Source: Breviolum minutum Mf 1.05b.01
Lineage: Eukaryota; Sar; Dinophyceae; Suessiales; Symbiodiniaceae
DNA length: 64,000 bases
Assembly (NCBI GenBank): GCA_000507305.1
Contig: DF239394.1
Coordinates: 1 to 64,000 of the forward strand
Direction: 5' to 3'
In this document: in pieces, positions 34,101-43,760 of the stretch
Numbering within the stretch: position 1 is the first letter of the stretch
Layout of the letters: each line of letters begins with the position of its first letter
The notes under the pieces: model-generated
Told to the model about the DNA's origin: nothing
Database searches by the model: none
Seen by the model: only the letters and a program-made list of their open reading frames with translations
Position numbers and translations under genes: made by a program

Positions 34101-37100
34101 CATCATAAAATCTGTTTAGAAAACATTGAAAAACTAATGTCACATCCAACCCGTATCACGTGTTTCCCAAGTGTCAACTCAAACGAGGTCTGTTTTTCGA
34201 TTCCAAGTGACCAACTCTACCTCTTGATTCAAATCCTCAGCTAAAAAAACGATGGTTTGACGGTGTTGAGAACATTTTCTTCGAATTTTGAGGATGCAAA
34301 ACACGAGGAAAAGCCCGGGCGAAAAATTTATTCCGATATGCCGACATGCCTGAAATGGGAGGATTTCCCTCAACAATTGGATCATAATCTTCTGGAAATG
34401 ACCAGAGAAATGCGGAGGCCGACATGTTGCGAACAGTCTACACATAGAACCTGTTTCAGTGTATGGCAGTACGACAACGCAAGCTGTACCACGTATGACT
34501 ATAGTATCTATAACAGAAATATAATTCATATAGTATACATACAGTATCATAAATATAATATTGAACAAACTACAGATATATTGTGAACGTGGATTTCTGT
34601 CAACCGTTCTTCCGCAGGGTTTGCAAGATTCGTGAAAGGCCAAGATTCGTTGGTATAGGTATAGTTGGCGCCATGCAGCATGAAAAACTCTTGGCCTAGA
34701 ATGCTGTAGATAGACATTACCTCGGCTGCAAGCATCAACCATTCATGTGAAATTTAAGCATTTTTATACATTAACTCGACATAACTCGACATAACAACAT
34801 GTTCCTTCAAACTGGAAATCCTTTGAACATCGACTCATTTAACTGTTTCCGAAATGTTTCCGCGACCGGACCTAAAACTGGTTATCGTTCTGCGACAACG
34901 AGAGACCAACAGGAGCACGACGAAGCCGTTGGTCACTCCAGGGATAGAGCTCATGAGTGAAAGGATGATACTGTGCAAGGACTTCACTCGTTTGAATAAA
35001 CGGAAAACTCCTCGGAGATCTTTTTTTAAGTGTGGCAAACCGGCTTCCAAACAACGGCAAGGGCAAACAAAAACCGGATGGAAATGCGTTGAACCTGCCT
35101 TTTTTTGGTTCACTAGCAAGTAGGCAGTGCGTATGAAAAGTCTTGTGGCAAAACCTACTTTCAAAAAACATCAAAATGCTACTCTTGAACAGTTGATGAA
35201 GGTTTTTGTGCAGAAAAAGGTCCTAGATGTAGGTATTTTCAGCATGCAGTTGCCTACCGACCCATTCCTAAACTTCACATTTAAGGTTTGTTTGCCTTCT
35301 ATTGTTTCTTCCTTCCCTCAATAACAACGAGAATGTAGGAGACAGCGTGTTCAAAATTCATATAAATTCATTGACTACACTAGCTGGGTAAATTCTAAAC
35401 AGAGATGCCACACTCGAGGTGTCCTATTCCTTTTCCAAAGGCGAAAACCAGCAACATTAACTCTCAAGAATGATAGAAACCTACCACCGAGCCTTACTTA
35501 CACTGAAGTGATATGGTCCACAATGGCTGGTTTTTTCGGCAGGAGACAAGTCTGACAAGACTTATTACCATTTTTTGCGCTCCAAAATGTCTGGTGATTG
35601 CCAGCCAAAGCCAACTGGCAATATATAAGTGGTATATAAGTGGTATATACTGCCAATTGGGGGATTATATGGTACCTACCACCTATTAAGGGAACCAGGA
35701 AACTCCATTGAAAACTCCTCAGTTCATCGACACATCGAGCAACGAAATGCACGCATCATCCGAAGTAAGCTCAAGGGACCCGGCAGTGGGATCCTGGTTA
35801 CCAGTGGGGTCAGCGATTGGAACCTACACCCCGGAAGATTAACACGGAACCTAAAAATCACCCAATTGTAAAGGAAAATCATCTTCCAAACCATCATTTT
35901 CAGGTTCCATGTTAATCTTCCAGGGTGTATGCGCTGTTTTGTTGAATTCGAGTTTTTTGGTTACCAAAGGAAGTCGCGGATTGAAAGTTTCGGTTTGTTT
36001 GCGAAGGGTATTCCAACTTCTTTATATATGATCCATAGGCGAAGCGTGGTAGAATTCCGGATGAAAGTAATAAATGATCGTCGTATTAATTATATATTGT
36101 TAAATATCTATATATATATATTTTCTAAATACATCGCTCAGCTGGCACCGTTGATTGACAACATCCTGCACCTGTTGCAACGATGATATTCTAATGAGTA
36201 TATGACATTGACCATATCAACTGGCAGGTTGGCCGTATTCCAGTGGGAAACAAGTTCCTTTACTACTCCGATCCGTTCAGATCGTCGGTCTGCGATCAGT
36301 GATGCTATCTCGAATTGCAACACCTTTTGCAAAGATTTTCTTCCTTTCAGGTGACTTTCTCGGGACTTAGCATCTTATCTTACAAAGATATTGTGAGTTC
36401 AACAGCAGCACTCATCTTCAACAGAATTTGGACCAAACCCTTCTTTCAAATATGGACTCGTGGACAACATTTTCTCCCTTGTTAAACTCCCCAAACGATT
36501 TCCGTCAAGTCTTCCACCAGAGTTGCCCCCATTACCCATACGATCCATGAGGAAGGGTGTATTTACCTACAAGTGTTTTTTCTCTTTAAATGGTTGATGA
36601 TGGTAAAAATATAGGTAAACATACCGTTCGTCCCATGGATCCAGTTGCCCCGTCAGAGTTGCCAAGTATCTTTGACATGTTCAGAATGCCAATTGTCACC
36701 ACCACGAAATCAAAGACGTTCCAACCAGACTTCCAGAAAGACCAGAACCAAAATGAATACCTCAACACTTGAGGTTTCGACCACGACGATTGGGTATCCA
36801 TTCAACATTCAATCTGATGTGAAAAAAATCGAAAAACAGTCACATGTATGGTATATTTACCTACATTTGGTTAATTTGATGTTAATTTGTATGGTACTAG
36901 GTAGGTACCTAGTAAATGTAGGTTAAATATACCATACGTTGAGTGTATGGGATCTGGACTTACCTTTTTTTTGGGATCTTGTGGGTCAAGCAATTCGGCT
37001 ATCCGCATCTGGCATATGACTCCGTCCCACCTATATAGATCCTCAGAAAGTGATTGACTTGACTGAGAAACACATTAAAAAACAACATCTGTAAAAGAAT

Positions 37101-39591
37101 CGAGTCAAGGATTCTCCAAGGGACTTTTAACAAAAACAAAATGCACATCTGCATATTCACAAGACTTTTGGACCAGGGTTTTGCCCGACTGTTTTCTCGG
37201 CGAGATTTGCAACTTGGCGACATGTTCCAAAGCAGTTCGACGGCAAAAACGGAATTGAAAAACCTCAGCTGCCAGTCACACGGGAACCCCCACGATGGCA
37301 ACCAAGATTTATTCGATGAACCACTCCCTCAAACATGAAAAACTATCTTAAACACCAAGGTGAGTATGTAGATGGTGTAAGTACCAAAAGAGGTTGCGGT
37401 AAACTAATGCATTGGATACATGTTCATGTTTACGTGGCATATACACAGTATACATTTTATGTAGCCCGACATCAACATCACCCAGCTCGGGTTCTAGACG
37501 CTTGGTGGGAGAGTAGCAACAGATTGATCAACACTGAGAGCTTCTTTGGACTCCATATCTGCAAGCAAAACCTAGTTAATCCAGAACGGACTCCTTTATT
37601 TTTAAACAAGATATATGAGGAATGAGTCGGAATGAAGATCGATGGCTTTTCATTTTCCGAACTCATTCATAGATTCGTGTGACAACTATGCTAAATGCAA
37701 CGAACCTCAAATGCATCCTGAAAATTTGAAACAACGTACATACATTTGCCTTAAAAAAAAATCTTCAACTATTGCCCAAACACCTCAATGGGACTGGTAT
37801 ATTTACCTACATTTATCATACAAATGTAGGTAAATATACCGGTCCCATTGAGTGTATGGGTTGGAGTCTTAAGAGGATCCCTCCGAACATCTGCAGAAAA
37901 TTCGACAGAAACCTGGCTGATGCCATGCCTATGATATACACCACTTATCTACGACTAGATTTCTGGAAGTCCAATCACAGTTACAATGATTCAAATTACT
38001 CTCGCAGAAATGAGACATTTATGAATATTTGTGGCCTCCAGTTATTATTCAGGAAAAAAAGGCTTGTATAACAACACAAATCAGGTGTTCTTTCTCACCT
38101 CTCACATGTGTTTATTCTCATCTCGCACATCTTTCGGTTTTTCCTCCATTGTGATCCAATGCATTCCAAACACCGGGATACTTTAAGCATTTCAGGATTA
38201 TTTCCTGCTTTCAAAAGCACCCTGAGCAGGTTTTTTCCAGTGCATCTCATATTGAAACACATGAGCATATATATATATAAGATAACTCTTGGGTCCAAGA
38301 TACTTTTGAATAAGGCCCCCCTTAAAGTGTGGGCGCTAGTTTCAACGCCAAACAACTTTCCATACTTTTAAATTTTTTAGAAACTTTTTTGTAGGAGCTC
38401 GTGAAACAACGCGAAACAACAACCAACAAAAAAGACGAAGAAACATATCAATGTTCTCCCAAGTTTGCGGATGTACTTCGCCTGAAGGATCCAACCACTT
38501 CCTGATGTTGAAACGGTGCAGTTGAGTTCGGACCGTCTGAAAAGTCGTCGAGACAGTCTCGCAGTTTTCGCGAGGTCCCAACGGACGTAGCGGTACAGTT
38601 GTGACAGTTTTGGGAGAAACCATGATGGTTGCTTAATGGGTCGTTTTTTCTTTTTTTTTCACAATGGAAGATGTCCAGTTGCCATATGCTAAGTTGGATC
38701 GGTTTCATCTCCCCCAATTTTGTACAATGTTTTGACATGGTTTGACGAAATTTCTGTGAACAACTTCATATACTGCTATATCTGGGATGACTTTTTAAAG
38801 GCCAATCACTTCAGAACCATAGTCTCAAATAGTATTGCTTTGATGCTACACAAATTCTTGTTGGTCTTGGTAAATGGTTGGCTATGGTTCATAATGAGGC
38901 TTTTCTGGTGTGGGAACCACAACCAAAGATCAGGGAAAGGAATCCCCAAATCTGACATATGTGGCAGGGTCTAAACTCCCTTTTTTTGGGCTGGTCATCC
39001 CACCATCACTTGTGAATCCTTGATTCTACAAACCCTACCATTGGGTTAATGACCATCCCTCTACCACAAAGAAACAATGAGAGTTTCGACCCGATCGCAC
39101 CTTTGATAATAAGCGATAAATAGCGATAAGAATTTAAGAAATTATGGTGCTCGCGCACTGGAGCTGGATATTTCTGGACCTTTTTATTGTGATTGCAGCT
39201 ATTCCCTGAAATAAATGAATCTACAAATCCATCGCTGTATGCCTCACAAAGAAACAAAGAAGCAAAGAAACAAAGAAACAAAGAAACAAACAAACAAACA
39301 AACAAACAAACAAACAAACAAACAAACAAACAAACAAACATGTAGCATGACTTACGTTTTTCCACCATTGTCACACTCAAAATACACCATCATTGGAAAC
39401 CCAAAATCTACAACCTCCTACACTCCCCCCAAACATGTTTTGTTTTGGGGATCTTTTTTAAAGAGTCAAAATCTCAAGGAATTTCGGTTGCGGTCCAAGT
39501 TTCTCAGTGATGTTGGCAATGAAGTTGCCTCCAATCAGACACGCTACCTGAAATTTCTGGAGCCGCTTCAGCTGGTTCAGGACTACGTGAC
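28078..39591 (-). CDS. Voltage-gated cation channel gene, single six-TM domain (span)
   Basis: About 15 exons on the minus strand encode one ion-transport domain. S1 is FQVACLIGGNFIANI; S2 is FFNSVFAVELLWNM; S3 is GWNVFDFVVVTIGIL. The S4 voltage sensor runs LLRMMRAFR-VFRLFKRVK, with regularly spaced Arg/Lys. S5 is FVVLLLVMSIYSILGQEFF; the pore loop is FGLALYTMFQVFTQESWAE; S6 is GVAFFFVSYMLCVGV-ALMNV. Phases agree between neighbours from S1 through 29011-29207, which supports one gene. It should act as a depolarisation-gated Na+ or Ca2+ channel in a membrane. The selectivity residue sits in TQESW, so a single-domain tetramer is likely. The acidic C-terminal tail ends in a coiled coil. Exons upstream of S1 are not resolved. 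Introns carry about a dozen palindromic elements. Confidence 0.85.
28227..28256 (-). CDS. Channel gene: possible micro-exon before the C-terminus
   Basis: Ten codons, MQQILDNLFQ, after TTTACTCAG. Only 35 bases separate it from the next exon, with no GT donor, so either an unusual splice or a frameshift is needed to connect them. Confidence 0.3.
28320..28559 (+). CDS. Plus-strand open frame of uncertain status
   Basis: After CGGGCAG a frame of about 79 codons reads VYSEPPFGLTPTEDTKTQNE, then SSSSSYNYVPAFSTHDWG and LLKQVKDFQKQLPDVAPG, then TGA. It lies opposite an intron of the channel gene. It could be the last exon of a convergent gene or a chance frame. Confidence 0.3.
28703..28803. mobile_element. 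Family B palindromic element
   Basis: CCCATAGGATCCATGTCC at the left and CCCATGGATCCTATGG at the right. Confidence 0.8.
29011..29207 (-). CDS. Channel gene: cytoplasmic tail exon
   Basis: 65 codons and two bases from GATAGAG|GTCAAG to AG|GTGGATTAC. Reads VKIIPDSPESFNGGIHEAAA, then VVASLEWLDEKMGTANLDL and PENLEKVC. Acidic and probably helical. A donor at GTCTGT (after ENLEK) is an alternative end. Confidence 0.6.
29213..29321. mobile_element. Family B element in a channel intron
   Basis: CCCATAGGATCCATGTCC at the left and GCCATGGATCCTATGGG at the right. It ends only a few bases before the acceptor of the exon at 29011-29207. Confidence 0.8.
29547..29650. mobile_element. Family G element in a channel intron
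   Basis: ACACCCCCGAAAACTAACAT at the left and TGTTAGTTTTCCAGGGAGTA at the right. Confidence 0.75.
29671..29750 (-). CDS. Channel gene: cytoplasmic tail exon
   Basis: Two bases plus 26 codons from GGTTAAG to TGT|GTTTGC. Reads DASDGDEGYFMVSHFEFQNR, then RTNQQDC. The phase joins both neighbours. The DxSDGDEG segment is EF-hand-like but too short to call. Confidence 0.6.
30084..30144 (-). CDS. Channel gene: S6 end exon
   Basis: 20 codons and one base (ALMNVVVAVLLEKMVSHDHE) from CTGTAG to G|GTCGGC. NVVVAVLLEKM is the hallmark S6 cytoplasmic end of this channel family. Confidence 0.8.
31069..31136 (-). CDS. Channel gene: S6 exon
   Basis: Two bases plus 22 codons from ATCGAG to GTT|GTCCCTT. Reads NDMSQQFGVAFFFVSYMLCV, then GV. 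Continues in phase into ALMNVVVAVLL. Confidence 0.8.
31750..31862. mobile_element. Family D-type element in a channel intron
   Basis: ATTGAAAAGCTCGCCCCTGA at the left and TGTTAAATTTCGGGGGTGTA at the right, with mirrored CCCCTGAAAAC and TTTTTCAGGGG. Confidence 0.7.
31931..31980 (-). CDS. Channel gene: post-pore exon
   Basis: One base, 16 codons and one base (SWAEGIARPLFNSTVA) from CTGGAG to G|GTGGGT. Completes the pore motif QE-SWAE. NST is a possible N-glycosylation site before S6. Confidence 0.75.
32309..32406. mobile_element. Family E element in a channel intron
   Basis: TACACCCCTAACATGGAAC at the left and CACGTTAATCTTCCAGGGTG at the right. Confidence 0.7.
32573..32683. mobile_element. 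Family E-like element in a channel intron
   Basis: TTACCCCAATGAAACCTAAC at the left and ATGTTGAAACATTCGGGGG at the right, with mirrored ATAGATACC and GCTATCTATG. Confidence 0.6.
33105..33195. mobile_element. Family M palindromic element
   Basis: TACTGGCTGGTTAATAGGGA at the left and ATAACCCAACCAATTAG at the right, with a TAATCCTCATATAACTGG core. Related copies lie at 41930-42020 and 53134-53190. Confidence 0.6.
33459..33543. mobile_element. Family B element in a channel intron
   Basis: ATAGGATCCATGTATGG at the left and CCATACATGGATCCT at the right, with near-perfect TATATTTACCTACATTTGG arms. Confidence 0.85.
33570..33658 (-). CDS. Channel gene: pore-loop exon, possible GC donor
   Basis: 29 codons and two bases from CCTTTGAG. 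Reads VTARGLEYGYDYWGNFGLAL, then YTMFQVFTQ. The donor is read as GA|GCCGCC so that the next exon gives QESWAE. A GT at 33583 is the alternative, but would lose the motif. Confidence 0.75.
33909..34024. mobile_element. Family C element in a channel intron
   Basis: TTGTTGATGGCAACCAGAAA at the left and GATTTCTGAACCATCACAAC at the right, with TGGTAGTTTATCATTG in the core. Confidence 0.65.
34589..34720 (-). CDS. Channel gene: S5 end and extracellular turret exon
   Basis: 44 codons from GCCGAG|GTAATG to CAC|GTTCAC. Reads VMSIYSILGQEFFMLHGANY, then NESWPFTNLANPAEERLTEI. NYT and NES are potential glycosylation sites in the S5-pore turret. Confidence 0.8.
34907..35010 (-). CDS. Channel gene: S4-S5 exon
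   Basis: Two bases plus 34 codons from CTCCGAG to TTG|GTCTCTCG. Reads VFRLFKRVKSLHSIILSLM, then SSIPGVTNGFVVLLL: the end of the voltage sensor, the S4-S5 linker and the start of S5. Confidence 0.85.
35744..35793 (-). CDS. Channel gene: S4 voltage-sensor exon
   Basis: One base, 16 codons and one base (IPLPGPLSLLRMMRAF) from TAACCAG to C|GTTGCTCG. The split codon C|GA restores Arg, giving MMRAFRVFRLFKRVK with Arg/Lys every third residue. Confidence 0.85.
35822..35928. mobile_element. Family E element in a channel intron
   Basis: TACACCCCGGAAGATTAACA at the left and CATGTTAATCTTCCAGGGTG at the right; very well preserved. Confidence 0.85.
36530..36642. mobile_element. Family B element with a candidate 9-bp target-site duplication
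   Basis: The body is ACCCATACGATCCATG...CATGGATCC. AGTTGCCCC occurs at 36521-36529 and again at 36643-36651, directly flanking it. The element lies within the S3-S4 intron. Confidence 0.7.
36677..36760 (-). CDS. Channel gene: S2-S3 exon
   Basis: One base, 27 codons and two bases from TGTTGAG to AT|GTCAAAG. Reads YSFWFWSFWKSGWNVFDFV, then VVTIGILN. The GWNVFDFVVV motif is diagnostic of S3 in voltage-gated cation channels. Confidence 0.9.
36838..36952. mobile_element. Family B palindromic element
   Basis: ATGTATGGTATATTTACCTA at the left and TAAATATACCATACGTTGAG at the right. Confidence 0.75.
37222..37263 (-). CDS. Channel gene: S2 exon
   Basis: One base, 13 codons and two bases (FFNSVFAVELLWN) from GCTGAG to AT|GTCGCC. 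The acidic residue in VELLWN matches the conserved S2 Glu that pairs with S4 charges. Confidence 0.85.
37785..37861. mobile_element. Family B palindromic element
   Basis: CTCAATGGGACTGGTATATT at the left and CGGTCCCATTGAGTG at the right; short loop and nearly perfect palindrome. Confidence 0.85.
38445..38501 (-). CDS. Channel gene: S1-S2 linker exon
   Basis: One base, 18 codons and two bases (KWLDPSGEVHPQTWENID) from ACATCAG to AT|GTTTCTT. The phase fits S2 exactly, giving WENIDM-FFNSVF, typical of the family. Other frames here are also open. Confidence 0.7.
39247..39342. repeat. (AAAC)n / (AAAG)n microsatellite
   Basis: Runs of GAAACAAA passing into more than ten AAAC units. Long Lys-Gln and Cys-Leu frames are artefacts. 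Confidence 0.95.
39504..39591 (-). CDS. Channel gene: S1 exon, possible GA donor
   Basis: Two bases, 28 codons and two bases from GTTACGTAG. Reads HVVLNQLKRLQKFQVACLIG, then GNFIANIT. The donor is inferred as GA|GAAACT, which gives NIT-E-KWLDPSG. No GT donor fits. The acceptor could also be eight bases downstream. Confidence 0.65.
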
Positions 39592-39594
39592 CTA

Positions 39595-39650
39595 CGTAAC
39601 AATGCCTTTCATAAGGGGATCCTAGGAATCCAAACCACTGGGCCCCAAAC
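39595..39650. mobile_element. Half copy of a family N element
   Basis: CAATGCCTTTCATAAGGGGA and GGAATCCAAACCAC match the right half of the element at 8501-8592. Confidence 0.5.
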
Positions 39651-40114
39651 CACACAATTAATACCTGAAAGGTTGCATCACCGCAAAAATAGTGATTAGA
39701 CATGCAGCCCGAGCTAAAGGTGCTGCACGGGCCATGAGTAGAAGACGACCAATGCTTCTTTTTTTTTTGTATTGCCAAACCCGCTACTATTGTTGGGTGC
39801 ATACGGGGTCAGCCGATTTCTTTATCAGACCCCCTTTCAACAAAATTGGCATTTTTAACCAAATTTGTATCTGCGAAATCATTTGACTGATATCATAAAT
39901 CACAGTGCCTATACATATATACATATGTATACCTGTAAAGGATCAACCATGATCCAACTATATATAGATCACTACGGATCAATACAAATCAACAGGATGC
40001 AATAGGTATCCTTGGATTTCTCGTCATTTATTGGCCAGTCTTAAGGCCAATCCTACTGAGGATTCTGAGAGCTGTCTAGCTACCTAGTTTGGTGATTGGA
40101 CAGGCGGACAAACC

Positions 40115-40163
40115 TGCGTGTCACTGTTGCAAACAGTGGGGTTCCCAGTGACATGCCCTCCCT
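40115..40163 (-). CDS. Candidate exon
   Basis: GGHVTGNPTVCNSDTQ between TTGTAG and CAG|GTTTGT on the minus strand. Possibly an N-terminal exon of the channel gene or of a neighbour. Confidence 0.35.
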
Positions 40164-40192
40164 ACAACTACAGGGCACTACAGGGGTCATTA

Positions 40193-40287
40193 TACCTGGA
40201 TCTTCCAAATATGTAAAATTAGTGCCTTTTGGTAGGATTTTCGGGTGAAAAGGCACAAATTTTACACACTTGGAAGATCCAGGTATT
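40193..40287. mobile_element. Family I palindromic element
   Basis: TACCTGGATCTTCCAAATAT at the left and CACTTGGAAGATCCAGGTA at the right, with mirrored GTGCCTTTTGG and GAAAAGGCAC. A second copy lies at 49165-49259. Confidence 0.8.
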
Positions 40288-40454
40288 AAACATTGCACTA
40301 TTGAAGGGGAAATCCCCCAAAAGGGTAATGCAATGATTCCTGAACTAATCTGGCCTCTGAAGATACGCCTTGCGAAAAGAAAAGGGATCGTGTCTTCCAA
40401 AAAAAACAACTTGTAGGTGACACGTTAGTTTTAGTCTTAGGGATGGTATCTACG

Positions 40455-40545
40455 TAATATGCTTATGGAAGAAATCCCGTGATTTACAAGGTTTTATAAT
40501 CTTTTACACATCCCAGGTGGTGCAGGATTTATTTGATCAACAGTG
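40455..40545. mobile_element. Family C element, truncated
   Basis: TTATGGAAGAAATCCCGTG at the left and GGTGCAGGATTTATTTGATC at the right. Confidence 0.55.
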
Positions 40546-41368
40546 TGTATCCCTTCCCTCAAAAAAACAACTATTCTCGTATTGGGTTGACATTTTCAAT
40601 GAAAATGTAAAATCCACGGAAGAACACGACATGGCGTACAGTCAGCCAAGGCTAAGTGAAAAAAAACAACGTTTTTTCCGCACCGAAACATGAAAAAACA
40701 TCCATTGATCACAGAAACCTTTGCGCCAACTGTTGGATATGTTCTTCTACCGAACGAATGGCGTGTTAATGGCATGTTCCCAAGGCACAAATAATTGCAC
40801 AGGAGACTGGAGATAGGCCCATGCCGCCTGGTGACGGCCATTTTGATGGCGATTTTCACAGATTGGAATGGTTTCCGTTGGCTCCCTAATGAGACTAAAT
40901 GGTGTCCCGGAATAACCTTTGGAGGTTCTTAAAACGACTCCTCGAAAAAGATCATGACCATATTAGAAACCATAAACCAAGTTGCACTCATGTTCACATG
41001 TTAAGGTAGGTGATGGAAGAGTGAGGGATATGTTTATTGGAAGCTCTACACATCTTCCATGGTACCGACCAGACATGTGTTTCAGAACACTTAAGGCCGA
41101 AAATACAAACATCGTAACGTGACTCACATGAACATATGAAGTAAAGTAATATCTATATAACATGTAGTTTATCAAGTATCTCAATAATGTTTACAATGTT
41201 ATACATGTATACATATATATATATATATATTGACGGCTGAGCTACGTTTTTTTTTGAAAATTGGGGCCATCTTCGCTGCACAAGTAATTTACCTTTCGTC
41301 CAACTCTCCATGATGGACCCATGAGTCTCAGGGTAGGAACTCATTGCAATACGAAGGTCTTTGCAATC

Positions 41369-41584
41369 CCATGGGATCCATGTAGGTTATATATATATTA
41401 TATGGGTGTTTCCAAAAATAGGGGAACCCCAACATGCATGGTTTATAATGCAAAAACCCTATCAAAATGGGATGATTTGGGGGTACCACTATTTTCGGAA
41501 ACATCCATATATTTATCTATATGTTCCATGAAAATCAACCAAACGTAGGTAAATATACAATCGTCCCCATGGATCCTATGGGAC
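41369..41584. mobile_element. Family B element with a family F element nested inside
   Basis: The outer pair is CCATGGGATCCATGTAGG and CCCCATGGATCCTATGGG. The inner element at about 41401-41511 has ATGGGTGTTTCCAAAAATAG and CTATTTTCGGAAACATCC. Family F therefore inserted after B. Confidence 0.8.
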
Positions 41585-41929
41585 CTATGGGAATGTACAA
41601 CCCCTTGGATCCACGTGGATCCCTAAAAAATATCACCAATTTTGCTCAACTCTAGTAACTCATTTCAAGCACTGCTTCCCTTGTCAACCAGAAAAAACAG
41701 GCAACGGAATCCAAATCGGTACACTGTTGATGTCAGCCAAGATCACACCTTCCTCCCATAATTTGGTGGGTTTTCATTGGAAAATGGGAGGACTTTAACC
41801 TCTACAAGCAAAACTTGCCCAACATTCCATCAGTTTCCATCAGTTAGCATGATGTGAAGAATGGGGCCCCAAAACTTTTACAAGTTTACAAGTTGACCAG
41901 TCGACAACTGAGCCATGAAAAAACCCAAT

Positions 41930-42020
41930 AATACTGGTTGTTCAAGAACGGGATCCTTATAATGGCTGATTGTAATCCCCATATAGCTAGGTAGTATTTA
42001 TCCCCTAGATACCCAAAACA
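41930..42020. mobile_element. Family M palindromic element
   Basis: TACTGGTTGTTCAAGAACGG at the left and TACCCAAAACAACCAGG at the right. Confidence 0.6.
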
Positions 42021-42168
42021 ACCAGGTTTGTCATATACCCCTTACAACTTACAATGGTTTGTTATATATATATACTGTATATACCTACCAAACAACCAAG
42101 TTTCTTGAAAATTGCTCAGTCCTGATAAAATCACCCCTGGAAACCTCGCATCTCAATCCCCCCCCGAC

Positions 42169-42238
42169 CTGTCGTTGAAATCTCCAGAAACCTTTGCCTT
42201 GTTTTGGCAAGTCTGGTAGAGTCGCTTTCGTGGACTTC
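42169..42238 (-). CDS. Candidate exon
   Basis: 23 codons and one base (EVHESDSTRLAKTRQRFLEI then STT) between CAACTCCAG and G|GTCGGGG. Charged and helical. It might belong to the 5' part of the channel gene. Confidence 0.45.
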
Positions 42239-42649
42239 CTGGAGTTGAGGAAGTAGACGCTGTAGTTGGGATGGAGATAGGACACATGTATTAGATTAGA
42301 TATATAGATATATAGATAGATATAGGATGATATATTTTCATGATGACAAATATATATATATATATATGTATATGTATATGTCAAAAATTGTACTTTGCTG
42401 CCAAGAATGGGGTAAAGCATCCTAAAGCAATGTAAAATTCGGTAAAATCAAGGTTCCCCGCTAAGAGAGTTACTTTTAGTGGGTTGCAACTAAGACCCCA
42501 CCATGCCCCCAGCAGTGCATATTATATTGCTGGAATTTCTTGATTCACACCAATGGTGTTTAAAACACATCAACTGGCGAAAAAACGGTCAGAACGCAGA
42601 CAGACTGGATTGACCTGGCTCTTAACTACCCTTCTGGTACACACTTTAC

Positions 42650-42763
42650 ACTCCCTAGAATCTAGAACCAACATAGCACCTGAAAATGGACCATCCCGGA
42701 AGGAGATTTCATCTTCCAACGATCCATTTTCAGGTGCTATGCTGGTTTCAGGAAGGGTATCCT
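42650..42763. mobile_element. Family D palindromic element
   Basis: CTCCCTAGAATCTAGAACC at the left and GCTGGTTTCAGGAAGGGTA at the right, with mirrored GCACCTGAAAATGGACC arms. Confidence 0.7.
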
Positions 42764-42978
42764 ATGATGGGAGCTAGACCTTTAAGATTTGTCAGGTTAC
42801 AACACAGAAAAACCATATGGAATTGAATCACTGTCTCATCTCAACCTCTACTCTACATACCGCAAAAAATATATCATATCATTCACTCAACCACTTCCAC
42901 CATTCCTCAACATCATTTGGTTGCAGCATACTGACATCTCCCCAAAACTTTAACCAAAACCTGGGATGCGACGCAAAC

Positions 42979-43055
42979 AATTTCTGAAGGAAGGCTCTTG
43001 GTGGGGACTTTCGCAATGGTACTCTCAGTCTTCGCAAGCTCTTCCAGGTACTTTC
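42979..43055 (-). CDS. Candidate exon
   Basis: Two bases plus 25 codons (KYLEELAKTESTIAKVPTKS then LPSEI) between CGTCCAG and ATT|GTTTGCG. Good coding composition; function unknown. Confidence 0.5.
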
Positions 43056-43153
43056 CTGGACGAGGCAAATGTTGGAAGTCACAGATCCAAGGATCCGGTC
43101 ACAAAAGGTCACTGCGGAAACAAACACGACTCTTCCCATCTGATATCAATGTT

Positions 43154-43335
43154 TCAATGGCTAAGATGTAAATGTTTTCGGGGTAGATGTGCCAAATGCA
43201 AGCTAACATCGATGCTTGAGCAGGGCAACACATCGACATGTTCGTCTGGAAATCGGATTTCTTTGTTGCCTCCACTTGTGATTTCACCCATGAAGTCTCC
43301 AAATCTTTTTGGCGAGGTGAACCCAACGGGGACCC
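43154..43335 (-). CDS. Candidate exon (open frame)
   Basis: After GTTGTAG the frame reads VPVGFTSPKRFGDFMGEITS, then GGNKEIRFPDEHVDVLPCSS and IDVSLHLAHLP. A GTCGATG donor inside may end it earlier. Function unknown. Confidence 0.45.
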
Positions 43336-43599
43336 CTACAACATTTCATCACAAGCAGCCCAACCAACCCTGACCAGTGGTGGTTCATTTATTTGAAAGA
43401 CAATCTGCAAAAAAAAATCCGATCCCACAATCACTGGGGAGCATGGAACTCCATCATCTTGTGGAAACTGATCCTAATCAAACTGTAGTTCAATGGGAAG
43501 TATGTTGAAAATTCTATATCAAATCGGATGCCACGGAGTCACTATCTGAAAAATCGTGGGATGATACTAACAACTTGAAACCATCTCTAGATTACAACC

Positions 43600-43760
43600 G
43601 ATTCAAATTGCATCTTCCTTCATCAGCCACCCTTGTTATGCCAGGCATCTTCTTTGTACCGCACTGATGGCTGCTGCTGCCATCCTTGCAAAATGTGTCT
43701 GCGATAGACCCTATCTCAGAGCTAGCCTCAGGCAGGTCAAAACACAAAGAGAATGAAGCA
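43600..43760 (-). CDS. Candidate cysteine-containing exon
   Basis: A minus frame reads ASFSLCFDLPEASSEIGSIA, then DTFCKDGSSSHQCGTKKMPG and ITRVADEGRCN. Several Cys residues hint at an extracellular domain. Boundaries are not resolved. Confidence 0.4.

Noticed and set aside
35121..36500. Minus-strand frame ASLIADRRSERIGVVKELVS as another channel exon
   Set aside because: The S3 and S4 exons already join in phase without it, and it has no matching splice sites; possibly chance.
39006..39380. Cys-Leu-Phe-Val repeat frame resembling a membrane protein
   Set aside because: It is the reverse translation of the AAAC microsatellite.
40080..40409. Minus-strand frame of 109 codons
   Set aside because: Most of it is translation of the family I palindrome; only the short GGHVTGNPTVC part is kept as a candidate.
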